From Planococcus citri (Eukaryota > Arthropoda > Insecta > Hemiptera > Pseudococcidae): a DNA stretch of 64,000 nt. The stretch covers positions 22,062,580 to 22,126,579 of the forward strand of contig NC_088678.1 in assembly GCF_950023065.1 (NCBI RefSeq). The letters are read 5' to 3'. The notes beneath the pieces were generated by a model that had not been told where the DNA came from, did not search any database, and saw only the letters and a program-made list of their open reading frames with translations. Numbering within the stretch: position 1 is the first letter of the stretch; every line of letters begins with the position of its first letter. Both the position numbers and the translations under genes were made by a program. Positions 37,801 to 51,379 of the stretch are shown here, piece after piece.

Positions 37801-40800
37801 TTGTTTTAAGGAATTATTTGTTCGATAGGGCTGAGACCATCGTTTCATTCTTTTTTTGACTTTTTCAAAAAAGATAAATGATATAACGATGGATAGGTAT
37901 TCTTGTTACACAACTGAGAGAAAACATTTTTTTATTTGGAGCCAATTACAAATCATATCCACTCAATCCACGAATAAAATTTCAAAACTGGAAGAATGTT
38001 TCTGCTGCCCATTTTTTTTTTTTTTTTTTTTTTTGAAGTGTATGATTGATCATTGTTATATTGAATTTTTGGTGTTGATAATATTATTAAACCTGCAATT
38101 CGCCTGCCAGAATCGGAGACACTAAATTTATTGCATCAGTTTCATCAGAGTAAACTTGACTATTTTATTCTCACTTTGCTTGGGCAATTTCACGAACATC
38201 TTGTTAGAAATCTCAAAGGAGTTTAGAAAAATGACCTGAAAACACCTAAAAGTGTCCTGAAGTACAATTTTTGATGGAAGGTGGTCACCTTTTAATATTT
38301 TTTTTTTTTATGTTTGTCATTGCCTCTGATGCCCCCCCCCCCTTGATCAACTGCATTTTCAAATCCATCTCAATCGTCCAAAAATCACTAAATCACCAAA
38401 GTTCACTTTTTTCACAGTAGGTGTTCAAATTAGACCTCGATACGTGATTTTTGTAAAACCACGACCGAAATGGTCATTTTTTTCGGTTTTTTCATCGACT
38501 TATGCACTTTTTGAATTATTTTGAAAAATTTGTACTCCTAAGAGGCTTTCCACTTTTTTGATCAGGCAGCTTGAAATAATTCTGTGATCTTCATGCTCCA
38601 GTGAAAAATGATCGAAATCGATGGTTGAGTGACCGAAAAAATCCTTTGTGAGAAATCAAAAAATGGAAGTATCTGTGATGATAGAAAATATGTACTATGA
38701 AAAATATAGGTGGCTCAAAAGTCAGTTTCTCACCAAAAAAAAGAAAAATTGATGTACGAGTGGCCAAAAAGTCAGTTGCCACCAGAAAAAACGTGGGTCA
38801 CCCTAAATGTTAAAAGTACGTGACTGAACATTTTCCTGCGTTGTATAAGTTGCATAGCTGGGAAAAAATGGGAACTTTCTGTTGGGCCACCTGTATTTTG
38901 ATTTCGTTGAAGTTTTTTCTGAATTTGGCCCCTCGGTGCAGTAATTTAATGTATTCATAGATTTTTGCCAACATCTAAAAAACTAATTGCAATTATCATC
39001 AATTACTTACTTCCTAAGCAAGTTACATTTCAAGGTAATCGTTTGAAAACCACCTAAAATAGAAAGTTTCGTAATGTTTCTTAAATTTGAATTTTGGTTT
39101 TTATTTTGGGCAATGATGAAAAAGCGATGCTGAAAAAAAAAAAAAAATTACATAAAAATCTTCATTTCAGCTGGAAACCGTTACTCCGACCTATTTCTTT
39201 TGTCATGAAATTTGCTGGAAATCTGTGACTCGACTGCTGTTCTTCTGTTGCGCAGAACAACCTCGAATTAATCGTGATTATTTTTTGTTTGTTCTACAGG
39301 TACGAAACCTATGCTACATGGTGAGCAGACGCGAAAAGCTCTCACGTTCGTATCAGCGTCTACGCGAACAAACATTCTACAAGCAGGCGGCTCTTCTGTC
39401 GGATACTCGAATAAGCCTGAGTACGGCAGAAATAACGTCAATCAAAGAAGCAAATCACGGCCCGTCGATATACGATCGTCTATACTCGCACGCCAACGCT
39501 CCGGATCTGAGCACGGATTTCGAAACGATGGTATCGCGTATCGCCGGCTACACGGATTCGGACCATTATTCGCCCCGGCGCAGCGTCAACGGCTACGTGT
39601 TCTCGTCTCGCGGCGACGGTTCGGGTAAACGATCCTGCCTAAACGGCGATTTGAAGAGTTTATCGTCCGAAAGCAATCTGTCGAGCGCCAGCGATATGGA
39701 AACGACGGGCAGTAAAAGTCACGCGGCGACTGGTTTGGATACCGAGTCGGATAGTCGCTTCAAGGTGAACAATAATCGAATGAATAAGTCGCAGCGAAAA
39801 AACGCGGTAGAGAATCGCACGAAGAACACGGCTCGAAGAAGAAAAAGCAACGCGTCGTCGGTCGCTTCGTATATGGATACGTCGTCGGCGAGCGACATGG
39901 AAGACGCGACGAAGCCGAAAACCGATACAGCCATCAATCGACAACGATCAAAAAAGTCATCAACGCTGGCGTCCGCCTCCGCGTCCGTAGCGTCAAAAAA
40001 GTCGTCACCTTCGCTGAGCCGCTCGTCGTTCGATCTTCTAGAGCGGCGGCTGTGGCGAAGTCGAAGCAGCGGCAGTGCCACTGCTGCCGATGATGACGAC
40101 GAAGAAGACGACAGCGAGGACGATCTGTTTCTTATTCATCGTCCGGCGTCTAAAACCAAAGGAGGCGACTTCAAGAAGAAGATCAGCGATATTTACTCGA
40201 GCGATTCGGACGACGATTCTTATTCGGCGAAAATGTCGACGTCGGTGAAAGATTCGCGTAAGCCGGTACCAACGAAAGCGTCCATGAAAGAATTTTCGGC
40301 CGGAGGCCATAGCAAATCCAAAGACGTTGCTGGCAGCAACGGTATCAAGTCCATGACTGGTCAGCCATCGAGTAATGAGAAACGCAAAAGATTTAAGGAT
40401 CTGTTCGATGAAGAATCGGACGACACGTCGAGTAAAGACGGTATCGGCGTTGGTAGACGTGGTGTCGATAAATCGGCTACGATGGACGATAAATTATCGT
40501 CGTCCGGCGAAACGTCATCTGATATTGTTCCTCAACGAAAAGCTGCCAAAATGGCCAGTCAAACTCTTGCGACGGCACCAGCTACGACTAAAAAGAATCG
40601 TAAATCCGATAAGAAATCTCCGGCTAAATCCGCGTCCGGTGCTCGTAGTAAAGATGACGCTGAAAGCAAACTGGCCGCGGAATCCGATAAAAATACCAAT
40701 TATCTGGATATGCTGCCTTTCGTACCTCAAAGAGCCGCAGCCAAAAAGGCTATCAAAGCCATCGAACACATCAAGAACGGTATGGTCAAACCTACAACCC

Positions 40801-43800
40801 CGTTCGAAGATGCGCAACAATCGCAAAACGAGCTATTCAAATCGGTGTTGAAATCATCATCATCTTCGTCGACGCAACAATCACATTCGCAACAGAAAGG
40901 TGTTCATAAGAAAGAATCGTCGTCGTCCAAACACCATCACCATCATCATCATCACCAAAAATCATCCGCGGCTTCGGCCGCTGATCGTGACTCGGAGAGT
41001 AAATCCGATACTAATTTCGGCGTTTTGGGCGACAAAAAATCATCGTCCGGATCCTCGTTTTACCAAAAATCATCGTCTATCGGTACAGCAGCCTCGGCCG
41101 CGTCGTCCGATACGCCATCCAGTATCTCATCTGCCTCGTTATCGTCGAGCGCTCTCAATTCGGCGGTGGGCAGTATTTCCTCGCTTACGTCATCGGTTAC
41201 CACATCATCGACGACGACTGCTGTAAGTGCAACGGCATCGGCGTCTGCCACTACTACGTCCTTATCGACTCCGGCTACGAGTGCAACTGTAGCAACCAAG
41301 AAACCTACATCGTCGAATCGTAGCTCGTCGAGATCATCCTCTTCGGGATCTTCGTCCTCGTCATCGTCATCATCCTCGTCGTCCTCATCGTCGTCCTCAT
41401 CATCTTCATCATCATCGTCATCCTCGTCCTCTTCCGGCAGTTCCTCGTCGTCATCCTCATCGAGCTCCGAAAGCGAACCCGAAGATAGTGCTACGAAAAA
41501 GATACCCATCAAGGCAACCGCTCGAGTAGCCTCTCCTCCGACTACGACTCCGGCTGCGGCCGCCGTTACCACTAAACCCATGCCCAAGTGCAAGAAACGC
41601 GAGCAATTGCGTAAAGACGAACCAACTCCCGCTGTTAAAGAACCCGTCGCAGCCGCATCTACCTCTTCTGCGGCAGCTGAGCAGCCAGAGCTGCAGCAAA
41701 TCGACGATAAACCCAATACGAATAACATGGTTGCTGATAACGATCTAACTGCCGCCATTCAAGATCTGTATAAAGAAAGCACACGAACGCAAGCGGGAGA
41801 AGTATCCATATTCGACCAAATGGAATGCGACGTAAACAAAGTTAAACCACCTTCGCCTAATCCGCCTTCTGTGATGGAACTCGAATCCGCATCTTCGTCG
41901 TTCGATAACAAATTACCGGCGTCGACGGAAGAAGATATGGAAAGTTGCGAGACAAAATCAGCTATCGAACATTTGACCAACAACGAAAGTGATTTCTTAT
42001 CGCGACACGGCTGGGAAACGGAATCAGCCACAGCCAGTATCGGTAGCGCCAGTCAAACGGCAGCTAGCGTTGAAAATATGGAAAAGAACTTGGCCGAATC
42101 CTTGGAGGCGTTCTTCGGCGACGATTTCGACGAATTTAAAGAAGATTCGAAAGAAGATAGCGCTCGCGAAACGTTGAATTTAGTCGAGAAACTCAGGCTC
42201 GAGCTTGCTCGTAAAAAGACTATCGACGTCGATGGTATCGCATCGGCTCCAACTCCCGATGTGGCCATCGACGATCCTAAGATGGCCGGCGAAGTTGATC
42301 ACAACTCTCTTAATGACGATAAAAACACATCTCTCGATTCGATCGACCCGACTATCGATACCAATTCATCTAGTATGGATAAAGAACAAATGCCACAGCT
42401 GGAAATGCAATCGCAACAACAGCAGCAATCACTCGCCACGCCAAGTCCTATGCAGACGCAGCAGCAACAACACCCGCCGCAGCTGACACCTCATTCGCAA
42501 CATCAGCAATCGTCGATGATGCGAAACAACCTCGATATGTTCAATTCGTTTGCCGTGGACATGTTACAATCTGCGGCCACCGCCGGCGTTGACGTCGCTT
42601 CTATGATCACACCCGAGAAAAGCTTACCGATCACCGATTCCATAAGTATTAATACCGATACGCAGTCTTGGCTTCCGGCCGGGTCTCAATCGCATTCGGT
42701 GAGCGGCGATCGCGTCTCGTCTCCGTATCGTCACGAAGATGAAGCCAGTATGATGAATCGTTGGTCTGAAAACGTAATGATACCGTCGAGACGATCGGAT
42801 TGTTCGTCTACGTCAACCTCGTCCGCAGCCTCTTCATCTGGATCTTCGTCGGCGTATTGCGGCGATATGCTACCTCACGCAGGGCAAACCGCCGTCGATA
42901 TGATGAGAAGCGTTGCGGCGACCGTGGCCAACGATATTATGCAATCGTCTGCGAGAAACGAACAACAACAACAACAAATGATGCAGCAGACAACGCCAAC
43001 GTCGAGTCAACTACAGCAGCAACAACAGCAACAATCGTTGATGTTGCAACAACAGGAAGAAGCGTTACGAAAATCGGCGGCAGCCGTCGCCGACCTCCTC
43101 AGACCCGTAGACCAGCACAATGATAATCACCATTACGCTAATACAATAGCTGACAATCTTTATTCGACGTATCGAGAGCATATGTCTTCGCTAATGGCCG
43201 GAAAAATGCCACCGTACGATACGCATCAGTCGACCAGACCATCGTCACTATTCCCAGGATCGTCGTTTGATCCTTCCGGCGGATACCAAGCAGGAATGAG
43301 TAAACCGTACGAAGCTCCTTTGATGATTCAAACACCTAGCGTCGGTGCGGCTGCAGCGTCGTTTACGAGCACGTCACTCAACATGGCGTTCGTTTCGTCG
43401 ATTATATCGCCAATACCACCCATCAATACGGACGATACTACGTTGGCGGATGGAGGTACCGCTTCGACGCCGACAACCGATGAAAGTAGCAGCAAACTAG
43501 ATACGCCGACGCCCAGAATGAACAGTATTAAAGATATGTTCGATGGCAGCCTAGTTGCGGCCGATGATAAAGACAAAGAGAACGGCTTCAACAACAGCAC
43601 CATCGGCGCTGATGATCTCGTTAACGATATTTCGCCGCTCAATGATACGAAATCCAGCTCGTCAATCGGAGCTGCTGTGGCGGCCACGCCGTCACCGGTC
43701 ACCACTCCTGCAGTACAGAAGAGCGATATCGAGAAAACCATCGACGAAGTGGCCGCCGCCGTTTCAGAAGTGCCACCTGCTGTAGTGCCTGTATCGACCA

Positions 43801-46800
43801 GCACTCCTCGAGTCGACAGCGCGGCAGCGACCATCGTTCCTCCGTCTCCATCGCCGAAATTACCGCCTCACAGTGCCAAAAAATCGCCTACCAAACCAAC
43901 CAGAGCTTCGGCTCGAGTGCTGTCTCAAAACAAATCACCGATCGCGAAATCGCCGTTGGCCAGCGGCGTATCTCCTGCCAGGTTACCGCCTGTGGTTGCT
44001 GAATCTCCTAGCGCCACGCCATCCGCAACGACGAAAACTGCCAATAAATCGACGTCGAGGAAAAATCACCGCAATAATAATCGAACCGGCGGCCAACGCA
44101 ATCGTGGTGGTCGTGGTAGAGGTCGTGGTCGAAACGCGAATCAGGCCGGTTTCTTCTATCGCGAATGGGAAAGCGACACGACTGCCAAACTGGCCGGAAC
44201 GGTTTACGATTTCGACGGAGAAGACGAAATAGGCGCGGATAACTTCGAAAATCTGCGAGCCATGAGAGAAGAACGTCGCAAATCGACCGATACCGTTTAT
44301 AGTAAATTATCAACGCCCTCGAAAGAAACCTGTTACTCGCCCAAATTTGCCAGTCCGTCGTCTCAGCAACCAGCTGCCGCGTCACCTCGTCCGACGACGA
44401 AACGTAGCAGTAAATCATCGGCCGCTGCCACCGCTGCCGGACGCGCTTCGCATCGATCGCAGTTATCGCCTTTGTGCGAAATCGGCAACAACGGACGTAT
44501 CATTACCAAAGACTATCGCGATGCTATCATTGCGCCGCCTCCGCCCGCGTTGCCTCAGCCCGAAGATGACGACGAAGAAGAGGAAGAAGAAGATATAGAA
44601 GCGACAGTCGCCGTTGAAGAAGTTCAAGACGAAGATGAAGACGAGGAAGAAGAATTACATCGGGAGAAATCGTATAGAACTGCCACTACCATTTCTTCAT
44701 CGGCTGCCAATGCTGCCGCTGTCATAGCCAAAGATAAAACTGCAGCCGGACCGACCACGTCACCTACGTTACCGCAACCTCCAGTTCAGTCGGCCGCTGC
44801 TGTCGAACAGTTCGCCGCCGTACAGCCCTTATTACCTGGTCCGGTCGATATGCGCACCTACAGTGGTGGCAGTTCGTACGATGCCCAAAATCGCATAGAT
44901 TCTCACACCGAAGAGGAAGCTTACACTGATATTACGCCTGTGTCTGCGACTGATCACTTCGCAACATCCAAGACTGCATCGGTTACTGCAGCTTCGGCTC
45001 CAGAACCGGTTAACGATCTCGTCGACGCTTTAGAGAAAGAAATCGAAAGGTATTCGTCTCTACCTACGGCGACGGCAGGTCGCTCCGCTAAACGATCTCC
45101 AGCCGATGTTAGATCAGCTTCAGCTATGTCCAGCTCAACCAACGCTGATTACGCCTCCAAAATCGTCGATCCGAGCGCGATTGACATTACCAACACGAGC
45201 GCAGCTTCCGCCCACGCCACAGCCGCATCGTCCAATCATTTCGTACCTTCGGATACGCGTGTTAATCGGGTACTCGGCGAAGCTACGGCCACCATAATCG
45301 AAGACGATAGCCCCGGTCAATCGCGTAATCAACTGAAAATGAAAATCAAAGGACCTTATTCGGACGCCAATTACGTGCCTATTACGACATCAGCGACCGC
45401 CGCCGGAACCGTTTCTCATCCGTCGATTCCGGCAGCAGCTGCGGCTGCGGCTCAAGCCACTGCACCCAACGAGTTCAACATGTCGGTAGGTAATTTGAAC
45501 GTATCCGGAAGTGTTTCGGCGGCTACCGCGGCGTCGAGTTATAATCGTCGTATGCGAAAGAAAGAACTTTTAAGGCAATACTGTACCCAGCAAGATAACA
45601 CCGACGAATGCGCCAACGACATGATGGCTGTGGTTAACGCTGTTGGAATGATGGCTCCGGCCGCCGTTCCAAACGAAACGACCAGCTCGATGCCTGCGCC
45701 GAATCAACCGCCACCTAAAAGCGCGGTGCAAGGTTACAAGTTACCCAAAGCTGTCGCCTCGATGACCACGATACCGACCAAAGAGGATTACAAAGCGTTA
45801 ATCGACGCGGCTACCAGTATCGACAAAAAGAAACGCGGCAAGGATAAGTATTCGGCGGCGTCTTCTGTTTACGATTTAAACAACGAATCCGGTATCGGAG
45901 GAGCATTCTCGTCGTCCGGCATCGGTGCCAATAACAGTAACGTGAACAGCTACAACAACGCGTACTACCATAATAATCCGGCCAAACAGAACTACGGTTC
46001 CGGTAGCGTTTCCGTATCGCTGGATAAGAAAGATACCTCGCTAGATGCGAATTCCACCGGCAACGGTAGCGATAATCACGTAACCAAACGTAAAAGTCGC
46101 GGCGGTAATTCATCGTGCGGCGCTCCGCCCAAACTGAAGATTAAAATTGGAAACGCTCCTTCGGTGGTGGCCGTGGAAAACAACTCGGTCGCCGGCAACG
46201 GCAGCAGCAACGCGTCCGGCAGTACGTTCGAAGATAAAAATCTACGTCTGAGGCCGCCTAAGAAACGTCTGTGCGATTCCGCCGATAAACAACCGAGCGC
46301 CGCTACCGTCGAACAGCTGAAACGTGAAAGTATGCGATACCGATCGAAAGTGAGCAGCGAATTCGAGAATTGCGCCGTCGAAGGTACCAACGGCGGTCGT
46401 GCCAGCCGATCGCAATCCAGAGGCGGTAGCGTCGTCGACGATAATTTCTTCAGCGATAACGATAATTCGGTATCGTCCACCACCAAAGAAGGCAGCAACG
46501 TCGGCGGCTCCAGCTCGTCGTCGAAGAAACGCCGCAAAGGTAGTCAGAAAACAAGCGGCAGTAAACGCAAAAAGAAAGCCAGAAACGATAACGACGATGT
46601 CGACAGCACGCCTCACGTACGCATCATCACCAATCACGAGGTCAGCGAAGGCGCGCCCAAAAAGATCATCATCAAATTCGGCGGCTTGTCCGCTATGCAA
46701 CCGGAGGCGGCGACGACGTCGCCTCCACCGCCACCCCTCGCCACACCCAAACCGCCTAAATCTAAACGTAACATGAACCACGAACTAGATAAAGTCACAA

Positions 46801-47105
46801 CTACCAAAATTACGCCGATCAGATTAAAAGTATCCAGAACGAAAGAAGGTTTTGTAGCTAAGTCGTCGTGCGTCGAGGACGATGATTCATCCGCCCCAAC
46901 AGCAGCCAAGAAGAAATCGGCGGCCAGCGCCGCATCCGATACTTCGTCCGCAGCAACGTTACCAAAAAAACACGTACCATCATCGACGCCATCGTCGTCA
47001 GCTGAGACGAATTCTACGGATACGGCGGCGTCGTCCGCCGCGATGAATCCTCCTCCGACGCCATCGCTGGTTGCAGCGGCGTCTACTTCCAATACGACAG
47101 TGTGA
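34832..47105 (+). CDS. rno: Rhinoceros/JADE-family PHD finger protein
   Basis: Ten coding exons join in phase: 34832-34886, 34976-35133, 35424-35635, 36212-36375, 36464-36612, 36682-36969, 37052-37234, 37324-37460, 37544-37793 and 39300-47105. The product is about 3133 residues (fly Rhinoceros about 3240, vertebrate JADE about 820). The first 570 residues match JADE: LFRKDLISAMKLPDSE and QEWERGVQVPV (EPL1-like region); a C4HC3 PHD finger (CDVCRSPDSEEGNEMVFCD); a zinc knuckle and extended PHD with WIPEVSIG; then QDLERVRNLCYMVSRREK. JADE proteins read histone H3 and partner HBO1 acetyltransferase; fly rno restrains EGFR signalling. The last exon is low-complexity with a long Ser tract, poly-Gln, RGRGRGR, an acidic tract, and repeated KIKIG-like motifs. 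It ends at TGA 47105. Start ATG ATG follows an in-frame stop. Confidence 0.93.
37794..39299 (+). other. Intron 9 of rhinoceros, no gene
   Basis: This 1.5 kb intron runs from GTAAGT after LER to TACAG before VRNLCY. It contains poly-T and poly-C runs (38010-38033, 38332-38341) and AT-rich filler. I see no coding region or clear transposon ends. The open frame extending 25 codons upstream of 39300 is intron, because the JADE homology joins exactly at the splice site. Confidence 0.75.
41320..41472 (+). repeat. Serine-coding repeat in rhinoceros
   Basis: About 45 nearly continuous Ser codons, broken by a few Gly. They use TCG, TCA, TCC and TCT in mixed order rather than one pure trinucleotide. 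The tract precedes an SESEPED acidic cap. Confidence 0.85.
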
Positions 47106-48920
47106 TTTAGATATTTTTAATTCTGTTTGTTTTTTTCTTCTTTTTTTTCTTTTTTTTTTTTTGTTCGTATCTTGTTTTTTATTTATTTATTATTTTCGTC
47201 GTGTGTTTATTTATTCGTCTTTTTTCGTTCTGTTTTTTTTTGTCGTGTGTATCCCTCCCCTCGCTCCCTTAAATGCCCTCAATTTATTATGTTGTATTAC
47301 CGTATCTTGTTCGTGTTCTTGTGCGTGTGTGTGAGTGTGTTTCGATGGATGATGCGTAAAAAAAATGATTGTACGAGGGTGGCCGTTCGATTAATCAAGA
47401 TTACGAATCGTGCTGCTGCTGCGGTGTTTTTCCCTCCTGGTGGCGTGTAAAGTGCATTTAAAAATTGGACGAAAGTAACGGCGGTTTTTTCCAAGGGTTT
47501 CGTCGGGTCAAAACGCTAATCAAGTTGGATTCAGACTCGGTGCCAAAAATCAACATCGTATAAATCTTAGAAATTATTCGGCTATCGAGACCGATCCTAG
47601 TATTTTGCTCAAAAAATAACGAAAGTAAAAGTAAAAAAAAAAACAAACCAATTGGAAAACCCTCGGCACTTATAACGTAGTCAAATTTTTCTATTATTTT
47701 TTAAATAAAGTGCAATATTTCGATTTACTATTTTAATTCATTTAATTATGATATTTATTACGAATGTTTTTTTTTCCTCTCTCTCTTTCTCTCTCTATCT
47801 CTTTTCTCGTCTCTTTATATAATTTTTATGTATATGTAAATTTATACTTATTACCGTACGTATATGGAACTAACATGTGTATTAATTCGTCGATATATAC
47901 TTTTTTTTTGTCGTATTAACGATGACATTTTCTATGTTAATTTTTTTCTCGGATGTCTCGATCGATAGATAATCGAAAATTTTGTTTTTGTTTCGTTTTT
48001 TTCTCTTTTTTTTTTTACTAAGAATTTAAGTTTATCTACGCTTTAGACTTTCTCTCAATGTATCGTTGTATCGGCCGGCCGTAGCGTTTCGTTGTGACGT
48101 GTATAATATTGTCGTGCTGTTTTTTCTTAATGTTGTACTTGTATTATTCCGTTGACGGAATTAAGGCGGTTGTAGGGATGTTTAGAACAATTTCGAAATG
48201 TATTTTGGGAATTGCCAGTTCCCTTTGTTTTGGCCTCCCTGGTGGAGACCCTATAACTGACCTGGAATGGGTGATGGTAACCTAGGTTTTTCATCTAGTC
48301 GGAGTTTCGTTGTTGTTATTGCTGGTGGGGGAGGGAAGGGGTGATATAGATGCGGATCGATCTAAAATAGATAATTTTTTTCTTCGTGCGAAAGTGTATT
48401 GTAGTTTGGCTTTCGAATTTTTTTCGGGTTCTAAATTTCCTCAAAAGAAAAAACCTAGGTTATTCTGGATGGGAAACGTGATCGTGCTGGGTAAAAGAGG
48501 CATTTTCAGTAAAATAAATTGAAATTGTGTTTTAGAAATTTAATTTTGAAAAAAATGGAAATGATGGTTGTTTTTTTTGGTGTAGATTTCAACTTTTTGT
48601 AATCGAGACTTTTGGATAATTTAATGAAGGCTTCAAAAAAGTCGATAATTTTTTTTTTTTAAAGTTTACTCAAAAAATGTTGAAAATGCGAATTTTTTAA
48701 ATTGAAATTTATGGAAGAAAGAGAAATGGGGAAGGTGTTTGAAATTATCAACGCTGAAAGTAAAGTAAAAAAAAAAAATTTTTAAAAATTTAAAAGCAAT
48801 CTCTCAATTTCTGAGTGCCCTTTTTTACTCGGCACGATTACGAAATATCAAGAAAAAAATTTCTGTGTCAATTATTAATTGTTAGACGAATTGTTGTACG
48901 TACCACGTTCTCGAAAACAT

Positions 48921-48954
<34 letters not shown>

Positions 48955-50495
48955 AAAAAGTATCTAAATTTTTAAAGCTTGTTTTTATTTTAATGATCGA
49001 AGGCTTCTCTCTGTTTGAAATTTTTTGCTTATGACGTCATAAAGATGAAAAATGCTTATCGTCGGCGCCGGCCTAAACGCGTAGATAATTCGTAGGGTTT
49101 AGCGGTGTGTCCGTAAGTACCTGTGCTGAGAAGGTGGATTTTTTTCAGGGGAAAATTGGCGTTATTTACTCGCGTGTATTGTTTGCTTAGAGCGTTTCGT
49201 TATATAATCGTAGGAAAAAAAATGGCGAATTTGACGCTAAAAAATTGTATCGCATAGCGTTTAGTCATTATCGTTTGTTCATTTTTGTTCGCGAATACGC
49301 GGTAATTATCGTATATAAATGTGCGTAATTTAACCAAGAATTTGATCAATAATTATCGAAAAAGTACATAGAAGAGGTACCGGGTATATCGGTGGTGTTA
49401 CAGTATTGCTTATTATAAATATTATTGTGATGTGTGTACGAAGTTGTTGTCGTTATATTGTTGTATCGTGTATGCCTCTTGTTAGAAGGGTAGGCCTTGT
49501 TGGAATTTTGAAGGCGTAGTTTGGTGGTATTTTTGACGGCCTAAAAATTATTGGGTTTTGTTGCATCTTTTAGAAAATATACGTAGTTTTTTTTTTAAAA
49601 AAAAGGAAAAGAAAATAATGTTTAAAAATGTATTATTTCGATATTTCAAGTACACTACCCCGTATGCAAACTACGCCTGCGGGTTTTTATGTTTCATTTA
49701 AATTCGTTGACGAGCTAACTGCTTGAAAAAATATTGTACCGTCCGTTGTGTTTTTTTTTCTCCTCAATTTTTTTTCGGGTGCAAAATGGCAGTTGATTGC
49801 ACGACGCTGTTATCACTACGAGTAGAATATATACCAAGATGAATAATTATTTTACGCGGCTTTGTTAATTTTTACCTCTCGAATTGAAGAAGAAAAAAAA
49901 AGAAAATTTTCTGACGTGAATCTTTCCTCTTTCTCTCTATCTCTCTGTTTTTACGCGCTAATAATAATATAATGTTCTCTTAACATAATGATGAAACTTT
50001 TATTGTTTTTATTTTTCGCGTAGTGATTATTTCCTCTATTATTATTTTTTTTTTTCGACAGTAGAACTGTTATATATTGGTTATTATATTATTGTTTTTG
50101 TAAGCGGAAGTCCTGTGCGAAGGCTTTTAGTTTAAAAACAAAAAACTTATTAACAACCGCATGTTTAAGCAGCTGTTATTTTTTTATTGTTATTGTTTTT
50201 TTTCTTTTTGTTATTGAAATTAAATTAGTGTAATACCTTTTGTAATTAATCGAAATTTCATTATACTCGTATATTTTTTCTTTCTTTCTTTCTACTTTGT
50301 TTTTTTTTCCTCTTCTTATCTTTTGTTGTAAATTTTGTATTTAAAATGTTACGTCGTCGTATGTGTAAAATTTTGTAAATAATGCACATAGTATATTGTA
50401 TTATTTATATATTTCTAAAACGATAAGTTTTTTTTTTAATAATTTAAAAGTTTATAAGAAATATTTATTAAAATAAAATATTGAGATTGTTTTAT
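47106..50495 (+). other. Probable long 3' UTR of rhinoceros
   Basis: After the stop there is no further coding potential, but T-rich and TTTATT-rich sequence continues. Candidate poly(A) signals are AATAAA at 47704-47709 (short form) and at 50472-50477 (long form). A Pumilio-type TGTAAATA occurs at 50374-50381. Its extent is inferred from these signals only. Confidence 0.5.
50472..50477 (+). terminator. Distal poly(A) signal, rhinoceros
   Basis: AATAAA in an A-rich context, followed within 20-40 bases by GT-rich sequence (TTGTGGTGTTTTATTTGTTG) that could act as a downstream element. Confidence 0.5.
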
Positions 50496-51379
50496 TAAGT
50501 TGTGGTGTTTTATTTGTTGTGGCTGCGTGAAAGGGTGTTTTTTGAGGGGGGAGTTGAGGTGTTGTATTTTTCGTGGAGTTTCTTGGAGTAAGTTCCAGGT
50601 ATGTAAATATATGTATTCAAGGTACAATCTTTGGTAGAAATGGTAGAAATGAATTTCTCCATCTTGTTTGAAAATGAGCATCTCAAAAAAAGAAAGGGTT
50701 GGAAATGGATTTAAAAAGTTAAAAATTTAATTTTCGTGCATTTCGACTTTCGAGGTGCTTGATTCAAAAATTTATTATTTTAATGAATTCGAGCCAGACA
50801 TCTGAGGCAGATACGACTTTTTTGACTAGATTATATAAATTTTCATTTCATGACCTATTTTGGAAAATTGAAAACTGCAAAAAATCATGTTTGAGACGGT
50901 GTACTAAACTTGATAAGAATTTTCTTTGGAAAAATTGAAAAAAATGCTAATTTTTTCCAAACCCACAAAAAATTCTGTGTTTTGGAAAAATTACGAATGA
51001 AAAAAGCACTACTTTTACCATTTTTTTTAACCCATCAAACTTTTCAATATTCATTGAAAATTAGAAAATTTTGACTTCAATCAATTTTTTTATCGTTGAA
51101 AATTTTTTTTTTAATTTTGTTTTAAACCTTTCACTTTTTTTGCGGATTGGACCTGAAGAGATCTAGACATGAATGGATCAAATTTAACCTAGCAAGATCG
51201 GAGTTATTCTTTTTTTCGATAATAATTTTGAATTTATTTCATTATCAAGTTCTGCGCCAGGAGACGATGCATTTCGATTCTCGGTATTGTTGCAAAAGCC
51301 TACACAGTTCCAGGTTATTTTATTATTGATTTTTCAAAAATTGAAGTTTACAAAAAAATAATAATGTTGATAATACACA

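Noticed and set aside
39225..39299. Upstream start of the long rhinoceros frame (MTRLLFFCCAEQ)
   Set aside because: JADE homology (LER then VRNLCYMV) joins exactly at the acceptor before 39300, so these 25 codons are intron.
41060..41758. 232-residue minus-strand open frame rich in Asp and Glu
   Set aside because: It is the exact antisense of the serine-coding tract of rhinoceros; the plus-strand reading has clear family context and splice support.
46076..46781. Overlapping long minus-strand frames under the rhinoceros exon
   Set aside because: GC-richer coding sequence lowers stop frequency on the other strand; the translations look like shadows with no splice or start context.
47130..47450. 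Phe/Ser-rich frames just after the rhinoceros stop
   Set aside because: They are translations of the T-rich 3' UTR; no start context and no family resemblance.
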